From the NCBI GenBank assembly GCA_025351545.1, contig JANXVQ010000902.1, forward strand, positions 1 through 12,305: 12,305 nt of DNA, read 5' to 3'. The translations under genes and the position numbers were made by a program. Below are positions 5,885 to 12,305 of this stretch, piece by piece. Below the pieces are notes generated by a model. The model worked only from the letters and a program-made list of their open reading frames with translations, was not told the DNA's origin and made no database searches. Source of the stretch: Spirosoma sp. Its GTDB lineage: Bacteria; Bacteroidota; Bacteroidia; Cytophagales; Spirosomataceae. How positions within the stretch are numbered: position 1 is the first letter of the stretch; the number at the start of each line of letters is the position of its first letter.

Positions 5885-6186
5885 AGAAAGGTTAAATAGG
5901 TGATTTTGTGAAGATAAACGGGCCATTGGTCTTTTCAGTTCGCCCGTAGCAATTCTATTTAGTATAGATTTAAAACATAATAACCTTATTAACAATCGAT
6001 TAACAACAAATATATTCATTCACAAAATCATCTTAACGATTTTGGTCAGGTTTTTGCATTGAAATGAACATGTCTTGATTTGGAAAAGACAAGTGTGTCC
6101 CATCCGCTTTTTTGGTGACTGGCAGACACTCATTGGAATCGTTTTCTGATTCTTATCCAACAACATACTCATTTCTAATCGTTGCT
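5885..6186. promoter_or_regulatory. 302-base AT-rich intergenic region between divergent genes
   Basis: No credible gene is seen. On the minus strand TATATTTG (6014-6007) fits the -7 consensus and could start the dehydrogenase transcript with a leader of roughly 115 nt; no TTG sits at the proper distance, so this is weak. A small hairpin is possible at 6064-6083 (GTCTT...AAGAC). On + I find no exact TAnnTTTG close to the glycosyltransferase start. Confidence 0.35.
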
Positions 6187-7176
6187 ATGCTCCCTGAATT
6201 CTCGGTTGTAATCCCAACCTATAAACAGCCGGCCTTACTACTCAAATGCCTCGATGCACTAAGTCGTCAACGGTTATCATGCGATCAATTCGAGATTATT
6301 GTCGTTGATGAAGGTAACTCACCCGAAACCGAAACCGCCGTTTCACTCTTTGCCAAGCAAATTGCCCGCGATGGTGGGACTATCGAAGTGCGTTATCTGA
6401 GCCAGACCGAACGACGCGGCCCGGCTGCGGCCCGAAATCGGGGCTGGCGAGCAGCCGCCGGGCGTATTATCGCCTTTACCGATGATGACTGTTTACCCGA
6501 ACCAGAATGGCTTTCATCGGCACTGACGTGTTTTCAGCGGGGAGCTCAAGTCATGAGCGGACAAATGCGGGTGCTTTTACCAAACCAGCCGACGCCCCTC
6601 GATCGCACGGCCACTTTCCTGAAACGTGCCGAATTTATGGCGGCCAATTGCTTTTGCCGCAAATCTACGCTAGAACGCGTTGGCGGATTTGAAGAAGCAT
6701 TTGATACGGCCTGGCGAGAGGACAGTGACTTGCAGTTCAAATTTCTTCAGGCGGGAATTCCCATCCTGAAATGCCCCGAAGCGGTTGTCGTTTACCCTAT
6801 TCGCCCATGCCCCTGGTATGGATTGCTTCAGGATGAGCGAAAAAATTGCTATGATGCCCTGCTCTATAAACGCCATCCCAGTCTATTTCGGGAGCGTATT
6901 CCAGCCTATCGGCGGCAAGTGTTCCGCTACTATGCTTCTGTGGTGAGTATGATTATTGGACTGATTGGTCTGCTGATTGGTCAGGGAAGTATTGCTACTA
7001 TGGGCTTGAGCATTTGGACTGTTTTATCGGCATATTTAGTCATGCATCATCTGCCTAACTCACCCTTAAACTGGCTCATGCTTAAACATGCTATCCTGAC
7101 GGCTGTTGCTACACCATTTTTATCGGTTTACTGGCGACTCTATGGAGCCGTAAAATATAAGGTGCTGTACTGGTGA
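6187..7176 (+). CDS. Family 2 glycosyltransferase with C-terminal membrane segments
   Basis: 330 residues from the ATG at 6187. The GT-A fold opens with FSVVIPTYKQP (residues 5-15). VVDEGN (39-44) carries the first nucleotide-binding Asp, RGPAAARNRGW (77-87) is the usual RN-G segment, and FTDDDC (97-102) holds the metal-binding DxD. WREDSDLQF (176-184) supplies the acceptor-side ED. The C-terminus has two to three hydrophobic segments (~250-267, ~270-288, ~300-317), so the catalytic domain probably sits on the cytoplasmic face of the inner membrane and handles a lipid-linked or membrane acceptor. An alternative TTG start at 6112 would add 25 residues of no family character before the first strand. 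It lies 142 bases upstream of the cyclase gene on the same strand; a candidate promoter in the gap suggests separate transcription is possible. Donor and acceptor are unknown. Confidence 0.87.
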   Translation: MLPEFSVVIPTYKQPALLLKCLDALSRQRLSCDQFEIIVVDEGNSPETETAVSLFAKQIARDGGTIEVRYLSQTERRGPAAARNRGWRAAAGRIIAFTDDDCLPEPEWLSSALTCFQRGAQVMSGQMRVLLPNQPTPLDRTATFLKRAEFMAANCFCRKSTLERVGGFEEAFDTAWREDSDLQFKFLQAGIPILKCPEAVVVYPIRPCPWYGLLQDERKNCYDALLYKRHPSLFRERIPAYRRQVFRYYASVVSMIIGLIGLLIGQGSIATMGLSIWTVLSAYLVMHHLPNSPLNWLMLKHAILTAVATPFLSVYWRLYGAVKYKVLYW

Positions 7177-7270
7177 AGAAAGCCCTGCCTGATCTTCCTG
7201 ATTACTGGTCAGCGAATTCCTTTTTTCTGCGTATAAATGACATAATAAGGAACCATTAACGATTTGATTG

Positions 7271-7278
7271 TATTTTTG
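7271..7278 (+). promoter_or_regulatory. Candidate -7 element upstream of the eboD-eboE block
   Basis: TATTTTTG matches TAnnTTTG exactly and would place the transcript start near 7283, a ~36-nt leader before the ATG at 7319. No TTG is found 17-23 bases upstream, so the promoter is incomplete and AT-rich chance matches are possible. Confidence 0.4.
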
Positions 7279-7318
7279 AGGGATAAGAACGGTACAACTC
7301 AACTGTCCTTATTCTTTC

Positions 7319-8485
7319 ATGGATCACCTGCATCAAGCTTTTAGCGTTCGGTTTACGTACACTGTTTTCTTCACTGAGCGTATTTTTGATACTACCAATT
7401 CGTTACTCGCCGACTTTTTCAGCCAGCAAGCTACTGCCGATACCCGAAAAAAGATCTTATTCATCATTGATTCGGGCGTTGTCGATACGCATCCTGACTT
7501 GCCAACAACCATCAACGCCTATTTCGCCCAACACACTGATCTTGTTGATCTTGTGCCAGAATTGTTGATCATTCCAGGTGGCGAAGCGGCAAAAAATGAC
7601 CCCAATTTAGTTGAGAAAATTGTGGACGCGATCGACCGGTACGGTATTGACCGCCACTCCTATGTAGCGGCCATTGGCGGTGGATCGGTGCTGGATTTAG
7701 TAGGCTATGCAGCCGCTATCTCACACCGGGGCATTCGCCATATTCGCATCCCGACAACCGTGCTTTCACAAAACGATTCGGGTGTAGGCGTAAAGAATGG
7801 CGTTAATTACCGAACGAAGAAAAACTTTCTCGGCACATTCGTACCACCCGTTGCGGTTTTCAACGACAGTCGATTCTTAACGACCCTCGATGATCGTGAC
7901 TGGCGGGCAGGCATTTCGGAAGCTATTAAAGTAGCGCTCATTAAAGATGTCCAGTTTTTCGAGTGGATTGAAGCCAACGCTCAGGCCCTGGCCGCTCGCG
8001 ACATGACGGCCATGCAGTACCTTATCCACCGTTGTGCCGATATGCACTTACAGCATATTTCAGGTGGAGATCCGTTTGAAATGGGTTCATCCAGACCATT
8101 GGATTTTGGCCACTGGAGCGCCCACAAACTGGAACAACTCACCAACTTTGAGATCCGTCATGGCGAAGCCGTTGCCATTGGCATTGCTATGGACAGCCTG
8201 TATTCGCACCAACTCGGCTGGCTTACCGAAGCCGATACCAACCGGATTCTGAATACGCTCCGTATCCTTGGTTTTTCTCTCTATCAGCCCATGCTCGACG
8301 CTGACAATAGCGCGGGTGTGCTGAAAGGACTTACCGAATTTCGTGAACATTTAGGCGGTCAATTAACCATTATGCTGTTACAGGACATTGGCCGGGGAGT
8401 AGAAGTGCATGAAATGGACGCCGACCGCATTCGGCAGGCAATTGCTACGCTTAAAAGGCAGGAACAACAGGCACAACTCGTATGA
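7319..8485 (+). CDS. eboD: EboD: 3-dehydroquinate-synthase-like sugar-phosphate cyclase
   Basis: 388 residues, with the NAD-binding and metal-binding domains of the sugar-phosphate cyclase superfamily (AroB, EEVS, DOIS). Visible are PGGEAAKNDP (86-95), AIGGGSVLDLVGY (118-130), IPTTVLSQNDSGVGVKNGVN (144-163) with KKNFLGTF (167-174), AGISEAIKVALI (197-208), RPLDFGHWSAHKLE (259-272) and RHGEAVAIGIAMDS (280-293). Glu201, His265 and His281 occupy the positions of the three zinc ligands. The motifs differ from AroB, where E-V-I-K-Y-G and LNFGHTxGHA are usual, so dehydroquinate is probably not the product. The identity of both neighbours, eboE and an EboF-type phosphodiesterase, supports EboD. The cyclase of Ebo clusters has no settled reaction. 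Its TGA overlaps the eboE ATG by 4 bp, so the two are translationally coupled. Confidence 0.85.
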   Translation: MDHLHQAFSVRFTYTVFFTERIFDTTNSLLADFFSQQATADTRKKILFIIDSGVVDTHPDLPTTINAYFAQHTDLVDLVPELLIIPGGEAAKNDPNLVEKIVDAIDRYGIDRHSYVAAIGGGSVLDLVGYAAAISHRGIRHIRIPTTVLSQNDSGVGVKNGVNYRTKKNFLGTFVPPVAVFNDSRFLTTLDDRDWRAGISEAIKVALIKDVQFFEWIEANAQALAARDMTAMQYLIHRCADMHLQHISGGDPFEMGSSRPLDFGHWSAHKLEQLTNFEIRHGEAVAIGIAMDSLYSHQLGWLTEADTNRILNTLRILGFSLYQPMLDADNSAGVLKGLTEFREHLGGQLTIMLLQDIGRGVEVHEMDADRIRQAIATLKRQEQQAQLV

Positions 8486-9732
8486 ACTCTATTGCTCTCG
8501 GCCATCTCGGTTATTGTACAAATATCCACGCGGGCGAAACCTGGACCGATCACTTTGACGCCTTACAAAAATCCGTACCTGAACTAAAGCAGCGACTGTC
8601 GCCCGATGCGCCGTTTGGCATTGGTTTACGATTATCCAATGTGGCTAGCGAGGAACTGGAAATACCCGAAAATCTGGTGGCGTTTCAACATTGGCTGGCC
8701 CAGAACGGTTGTTACATCTTCACGATGAATGGCTTTCCGTTCGGTGGCTTTCATCATACCGTTGTTAAAGATCAGGTCCATACGCCCGACTGGACCACCG
8801 AAGCGCGGGTTGAATATACCAAACGGCTATTTCGGATTTTATCCGTTCTGTTGCCGGTCGATGAGCTGGGTAATGCCATTCAGGGTGGCGTATCAACCTC
8901 ACCGCTCTCCTATCGACGTTGGTTTGAATGGGAGCAACCAGCCGCCCGTGACCACATTTTTTCACAAACGACTCAAAACGTGCTTGAAGTCGTGGCCGAT
9001 TTAATTCGGTTGCGTAACCAAACCGACCGGCTCATGCACCTTGATCTGGAACCCGAACCGGATGGCGTGATTGAAACGACTGACGAGTTTATTTCCTGGT
9101 TTACAGATTATCTGTTGCCAATGGGCATCGAGCAATTAAGCGAGCAATTTGACCTGACCGACGAAGAGGCAGAAAATGCTATTTGTGAGCATGTTCGGCT
9201 GTGCTACGACGTTTGTCATTTTGCGGTTGGTTACGAAGAACCAGCCGAAGTACTGGAAAAACTTAAAAAGTACGGCCTGAAAGTGGGAAAGGTGCAGATC
9301 AGTGCCGCTTTGAAAGCAGAATTTCCGGAACCGGGGTCGCCCTCGGCTGAGGAAGGACGTGAAGCGATATGGAAGGCTTTCGAGCAGTTCAATGAACCTA
9401 CTTATCTGCATCAGGTGGTAGCTCGCACACGGTCGGGGGCGTTGTTGCGATTTGCCGATTTGCCCGACGCACTGGCTGCCTTCAACGATGACCATGTAGA
9501 ATGGCGCGCCCATTTTCACGTACCCATATTTATTTCGGAATACGGCGTTCTGCAATCAACGCAGGATGACATCCTGACTATCCGTAATTTACAGGCTACC
9601 AGTAAGTTCACGAATCAGATGGAAGTAGAAACATACACCTGGGATGTTTTGCCAGACGATTTGAAACTTGATCTGGTGGACTCCATCGAACGAGAAATGA
9701 AGTGGGTTTTAGCGACAGGATTATTGGATTAA
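8482..9732 (+). CDS. eboE: EboE: xylose-isomerase-like TIM-barrel protein of Ebo clusters
   Basis: 416 residues, the length expected of EboE. The N-terminal LGYCTNIHAGETW (9-21) is the hallmark I associate with EboE. The rest is a TIM barrel of the AP endonuclease 2 / xylose isomerase type, with likely metal or substrate ligands in HLDLEPEPDG (186-195; Glu190/Glu192), CYDVCHFAVGYE (241-252; Asp243, His246), RAHFHVPIF (342-350; His344/His346) and VETYTWDVLP (382-391; Glu383). By analogy it would isomerise, epimerise or bind a sugar-like compound, perhaps the product of the cyclase upstream. There is no signal peptide or membrane segment, so it is cytoplasmic. The last residues (ATGLLD) and the stop are encoded by one arm of an inverted repeat that continues into the gap after the gene. 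Protein identification is good; biochemical role unknown. Confidence 0.87.
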   Translation: MNSIALGHLGYCTNIHAGETWTDHFDALQKSVPELKQRLSPDAPFGIGLRLSNVASEELEIPENLVAFQHWLAQNGCYIFTMNGFPFGGFHHTVVKDQVHTPDWTTEARVEYTKRLFRILSVLLPVDELGNAIQGGVSTSPLSYRRWFEWEQPAARDHIFSQTTQNVLEVVADLIRLRNQTDRLMHLDLEPEPDGVIETTDEFISWFTDYLLPMGIEQLSEQFDLTDEEAENAICEHVRLCYDVCHFAVGYEEPAEVLEKLKKYGLKVGKVQISAALKAEFPEPGSPSAEEGREAIWKAFEQFNEPTYLHQVVARTRSGALLRFADLPDALAAFNDDHVEWRAHFHVPIFISEYGVLQSTQDDILTIRNLQATSKFTNQMEVETYTWDVLPDDLKLDLVDSIEREMKWVLATGLLD

Positions 9733-9779
9733 CGGGTTTTCCCTGTATCCAATAATCCTGTCCATCCGCCAATCCTGTC
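9714..9779. repeat. 16-bp perfect inverted repeat plus a third partial copy at the eboE end
   Basis: GACAGGATTATTGGAT at 9714-9729 is exactly complementary to 9747-9762. The 17-base spacer contains a mini-stem GGG-TTTT-CCC (9734-9743). The core AATCCTGTC (9754-9762) recurs directly at 9771-9779, eight bases before the EboF ATG. The left arm is coding sequence of eboE. This could be a hairpin that attenuates transcription or stabilises mRNA between eboE and eboF, or one copy of a dispersed REP-like element of the GGATT-ACAGGAT kind. Confidence 0.7.
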
Positions 9780-9786
9780 AAAATAC

Positions 9787-11205
9787 ATGAAAAAGACCGT
9801 AGTACTCGACGTTGTAGGCCTGTCATATTCGCTCATTGGCGAGCACACGCCTTTTCTCAAACAATGGTTTGCCAGTAAGCATCAGGCCACTATCGACCCT
9901 ATGCTGCCAGCCGTAACAACGTCGGTACAGTCTACCTACGTAACGGGAAAATGGCCCAGCGAAACCGGGATTGTTGGCAACGGCTGGTATGACCGAACAG
10001 ATTCGGAAGTGAAGTTCTGGAAACAGTCGAACAAGCTCGTTGCAGGTGAAAAGATTTGGGAACGGGCGAAAAAACTTGATCCAGACTTCACGGTCTCGAA
10101 AATGTTCTGGTGGTATAATATGTATTCCTCCGCCGATTATTCGGCCACGCCGAGACCGCAATATCCGTCTGACGGCATAAAATTACCCGACTGCTATACC
10201 CAACCCGCCGACCTGCGCGACCGGCTTCAGAAAGAACTTGGTACGTTTCCGTTATTTCAATTCTGGGGACCGGCCACGACCATCAAAAGCAGCCGTTGGA
10301 TTGCCGATGCCTCTATGTTAGTGGACAAATGGCATAACCCAACCCTGACGCTCATTTACCTGCCGCACCTGGATTACTGTTTGCAGAAATTTGGCAGTCC
10401 CGCCGGTCCGCCGGTGCGGTCCGGGCAGGATTTTTCGAAAATTGCGAATGACCTGCGTGAAATCGACGACGTTTGCCGCGACCTGATTCAGTTCTACGAA
10501 AAGCAGAACGCCGAAATAATCGTCCTGTCGGAATACGGCATTACGAATGTGAGCAAGCCGATTCATATCAACCGGATTTTGCGCGAAGCCGGGATGATCC
10601 GCTATCGGGAAGAGCGCGGTTTAGAACTGTTGGATGGGGGCGCTTCGCCCGCTTTCGCCACACCCGACCATCAAATTGCGCACGTATATATCAACGACCC
10701 CACGGTTTTTGATAAAGTCCGTTCGTTGCTGGAAAAAACACCGGGCATAGAACTGGTTCTGGATAAGGAACAACAGAAGAAATACCACATTGACCATGAG
10801 CGCTCCGGCGACCTGGTTGTGGTAGCCAATGCCGATAGTTGGTTCACCTATTATTATTGGCTCGATGATGCCCGTGCGCCGGACTTCGCCCGTCTGGTAG
10901 CCATTCACCAGAAGCCTGGCTACGACCCCGTTGAGATGTTTATGGACCAGACGAATCCGCTCATCAAACTCAAAGCGGGTTACAAACTAGGTCGAAAATT
11001 GCTTGGTTTCCGATACCTGATGAACGTGATTTCGCTGGATGCTACGCTCGTTAAAGGTTCGCATGGGCGGCTTGGGACAGCACGCGAACACCATGCCGTT
11101 TTTGTGAGTAACCGGAATGTGGGCGAAACGCTTTCAGCCACAGCGGTATACGATAAAATCTGGGAAACATTATCTGAAGGGATAACAGAAAAACAGACGA
11201 AATAA
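9787..11205 (+). CDS. eboF: EboF-type phosphodiesterase / alkaline-phosphatase-superfamily protein
   Basis: 472 residues of the type I phosphodiesterase / nucleotide pyrophosphatase family (PF01663). Asp8 in VLDVVG is the first metal ligand, and PAVTTSVQSTYVTG (41-54) is the nucleophile-threonine region (Thr44 or Thr45). LPHLDYCLQKFG (192-203) keeps the metal Asp (Asp196) but has no His four residues on. LSEYG (247-251) stands where the family normally has SDHG, and GSHGR (425-429) supplies the late His426. The metal site is thus altered at three of its usual ligands. There is no signal peptide or membrane helix, so unlike secreted relatives it appears cytoplasmic. It lies 54 bases after eboE, across a repeat, and follows the eboD-eboE order, which supports the EboF name. 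It may release phosphate or a nucleotide from an activated intermediate, or be a binding protein; the reaction is unknown. Confidence 0.8.
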   Translation: MKKTVVLDVVGLSYSLIGEHTPFLKQWFASKHQATIDPMLPAVTTSVQSTYVTGKWPSETGIVGNGWYDRTDSEVKFWKQSNKLVAGEKIWERAKKLDPDFTVSKMFWWYNMYSSADYSATPRPQYPSDGIKLPDCYTQPADLRDRLQKELGTFPLFQFWGPATTIKSSRWIADASMLVDKWHNPTLTLIYLPHLDYCLQKFGSPAGPPVRSGQDFSKIANDLREIDDVCRDLIQFYEKQNAEIIVLSEYGITNVSKPIHINRILREAGMIRYREERGLELLDGGASPAFATPDHQIAHVYINDPTVFDKVRSLLEKTPGIELVLDKEQQKKYHIDHERSGDLVVVANADSWFTYYYWLDDARAPDFARLVAIHQKPGYDPVEMFMDQTNPLIKLKAGYKLGRKLLGFRYLMNVISLDATLVKGSHGRLGTAREHHAVFVSNRNVGETLSATAVYDKIWETLSEGITEKQTK

Positions 11206-11244
11206 GTTATTGGTTATTTGGACGAAAGGACGTAATTTAATCGT

Positions 11245-11802
11245 ATGAAAGCCTTCGTCGCCCTCATCCTGCTCGCTTCTGCCTGTACCTCGCACCGACC
11301 GCCAGCGGTGAATGCTCCAGCCGATGGTGCTGAGTATTACCTGCCGAATCAGCCTTTGGTCGTTTCTCAGCCCCGGCTTTATCCAGACCCGCAAGGTGGA
11401 CTTGGTCATTCACAGGACCCCGATATCCGCGTGACCGATATCCGTCTGACAGCCAGTTACACAGTTTTGTACCTGACATTTGGGAAAGACAGGACCGAGC
11501 GAAACAACAATTATTTCGGCAGCAGCAGCATTTCGTTCAACCCTAAAGCCGTTTTGGCCTCCTCCGACGGCAAGAAAACATACGCACTGATCAAGTCTGA
11601 AGGCATCCCAACATCGCCCGAAAGCCGCGACATTAAAAATGATGAAAAAGTACCGTTCGTGCTTTATTTCGAGCGGTTAGACAAGGGCGTGGAATCGTTT
11701 GATTTGTTTGAATGCAAGAGCGACAATGAGAGTTCCTGCTTTAACGTATCGGGCATGACCATTCAAAATCCAGCGGACTCAACCTCTCCACCACCCAGGT
11801 AA
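11245..11802 (+). CDS. Small lipoprotein of unknown function
   Basis: 185 residues. The N-terminus MKAFVALILLASAC is a short lipoprotein signal with an acceptable lipobox (ASAC; Cys14 modified), so the mature protein should be attached to a membrane facing the periplasm or beyond. The mature part is a beta-rich domain: VTDIRLTASYTVLYLTFG, then ISFNPKAVLASSDGKK and PFVLYFERLDKGVESFDLFEC. This pattern occurs in many Bacteroidota proteins of unknown role, in which a folded domain reports a strand-rich immunoglobulin-like shape. Cys155 and Cys163 (FECKSD, SSCFN) are eight residues apart and could form a disulfide. The tail is a Pro/Ser-rich stretch. It follows eboF by 39 bases on the same strand, so co-transcription is plausible, but similar proteins are not known to me as an Ebo component. 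Confidence 0.72.
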   Translation: MKAFVALILLASACTSHRPPAVNAPADGAEYYLPNQPLVVSQPRLYPDPQGGLGHSQDPDIRVTDIRLTASYTVLYLTFGKDRTERNNNYFGSSSISFNPKAVLASSDGKKTYALIKSEGIPTSPESRDIKNDEKVPFVLYFERLDKGVESFDLFECKSDNESSCFNVSGMTIQNPADSTSPPPR

Positions 11803-11840
11803 GCGGTCTTTTTTCTGTCCATACATACACCGAATCCAAC

Positions 11841-11887
11841 AATCAGACGTTAGCTAGATAGGATTATCCTTTAGTTTTTGTCTGATT
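11841..11887 (+). promoter_or_regulatory. 8-bp inverted repeat abutting a start codon, with a near-promoter between
   Basis: AATCAGAC (11841-11848) is complementary to 11880-11887, which touches the ATG at 11888. Between the arms is TAGTTTTTG (11872-11880), one base too long for the TAnnTTTG consensus, and no TTG lies at the right distance. It may be an operator pair or a leader hairpin that closes the start codon. The evidence is weak. Confidence 0.3.
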
Positions 11888-12305
11888 ATGTCTGCTTCTG
11901 CCTCCTTTATTCACCGTTTCCGTACGCCTGTTTTTGTTGCTATCAGCCTGTCTTTTAGTCTATTTGCTTTGGCTCAGGTCAATTTAAAATACCGTCTGCT
12001 CAAGGGTTATTTTTTGAACAATGAAGCGCCTGTCAACAAAGGAAAACCTACACTTTTTGTGTTCGAGCGAGCCGAAGCGTTTGGGCAGGTATTTCAACCG
12101 GCCACAACCATGAGCCGAAAACCCGATGGGCTAAATTTTGACAAAGAAATGGCTATTGGCATTGCCCTGCCGCCAACCAGAACGCCCCCCAAACTTTCGG
12201 TGAGTAAAGTATTCGTGCAGGATTCGACGCTTACCGTACGATACGTCCGTATGGCCGACACGACACTTACCAAGTCGCCACAGTCGTTTTCTTCTCAACC
12301 AATAC
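11888..12305 (+). CDS. Secreted protein, N-terminal part, possibly PrcB-like fold
   Basis: The frame is open from the ATG at 11888 to the end of the window (139 codons and one base), so the gene is incomplete. Residues 10-29 form a Sec signal peptide: basic HRFR, the hydrophobic segment PVFVAISLSFSLF, then ALA|Q cleavage before residue 30. The mature part reads FVFERAEAFGQVFQPA, then TMSRKPDGLNFDKEMAIGIA, then LPPTRTP and a strand-rich segment with VFVQDSTLTVRYV. The order 'residue-range-F..VF..A.TM, DF-K-MAI.I.LP, then paired strands' recalls the PrcB-like domain found in many Bacteroidota exported proteins, but this is a by-eye impression. It is 85 bases downstream of the lipoprotein on the same strand. 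Function unknown. Confidence 0.68.
   Translation, partial: MSASASFIHRFRTPVFVAISLSFSLFALAQVNLKYRLLKGYFLNNEAPVNKGKPTLFVFERAEAFGQVFQPATTMSRKPDGLNFDKEMAIGIALPPTRTPPKLSVSKVFVQDSTLTVRYVRMADTTLTKSPQSFSSQPI

Noticed and set aside
5885..6019. Open frame extending the dehydrogenase by 45 N-terminal residues
   Set aside because: SDR proteins begin a few residues before the TGxxxGIG loop. The extension has no family character, and the ATG at 5884 gives the normal length.
6112..6186. TTG start adding 25 residues to the glycosyltransferase
   Set aside because: The GT-A fold starts at FSVVIPTY, and the ATG at 6187 gives the usual short lead. The added part looks like translated intergenic DNA.
9136..9555. 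139-codon open frame antisense to eboE
   Set aside because: It is a shadow of eboE, with no motif and no promoter or start context of its own.

Overview
The window looks like chromosomal DNA of a Bacteroidota bacterium of the order Cytophagales, most like Spirosoma and relatives. This is judged by eye from protein character (bS21 of about 65 residues, a Tat-exported GH116 hydrolase, Ebo-type proteins, a Bacteroidota lipoprotein), from starts without Shine-Dalgarno sequences, and from matches to the Bacteroidota -7 promoter element TAnnTTTG. No database search was possible, so the taxon is an inference. The first ~140 bases are an exception. They read as a piece of a dipeptide epimerase of alphaproteobacterial character, joined to the Spirosoma-like sequence through ~20 bases that code sensibly for both genes. 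That is a typical sign of an assembly chimera, although a real breakpoint cannot be excluded.

Layout. 1-141: foreign epimerase fragment (+). 104-400: N-terminus of a Tat-exported GH116 glycoside hydrolase (-), cut by the junction. 538-1867: xerC/xerD-type tyrosine recombinase and rpsU (bS21), both on -, separated by tandem hairpins that look like a strong terminator. 1904-1934: back-to-back divergent promoters for rpsU and ppx; the ppx transcript is probably leaderless. 1926-3943: Ppx/GppA phosphatase and a BASS-family transporter (+). 4018-4060: strong bidirectional terminator. 4069-4997: a MarR-type operator-like palindrome, a broken MarR gene, and an intact serine esterase whose ATG overlaps the MarR stop. 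5064-5115: long hairpin between convergent genes. 5132-5884: YdfG-like short-chain dehydrogenase (-).

6187-12305, all on +: a GT2 glycosyltransferase, then an Ebo block. The block holds a sugar-phosphate cyclase (EboD), a xylose-isomerase-like TIM-barrel protein (EboE, 4-bp overlap with EboD) and a phosphodiesterase-superfamily protein (EboF), followed by a small lipoprotein and a secreted protein that runs off the end. Ebo clusters have been linked to movement of a scytonemin precursor to the periplasm in cyanobacteria and to production of nematode-repelling activity in Pseudomonas; their biochemistry is unresolved. Here eboA, eboB and eboC are not next to eboD, whose upstream neighbour is the glycosyltransferase. 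EboD and EboF both depart from the textbook active-site motifs of their superfamilies. The eboD-eboE-eboF block is the most interesting system in the window.
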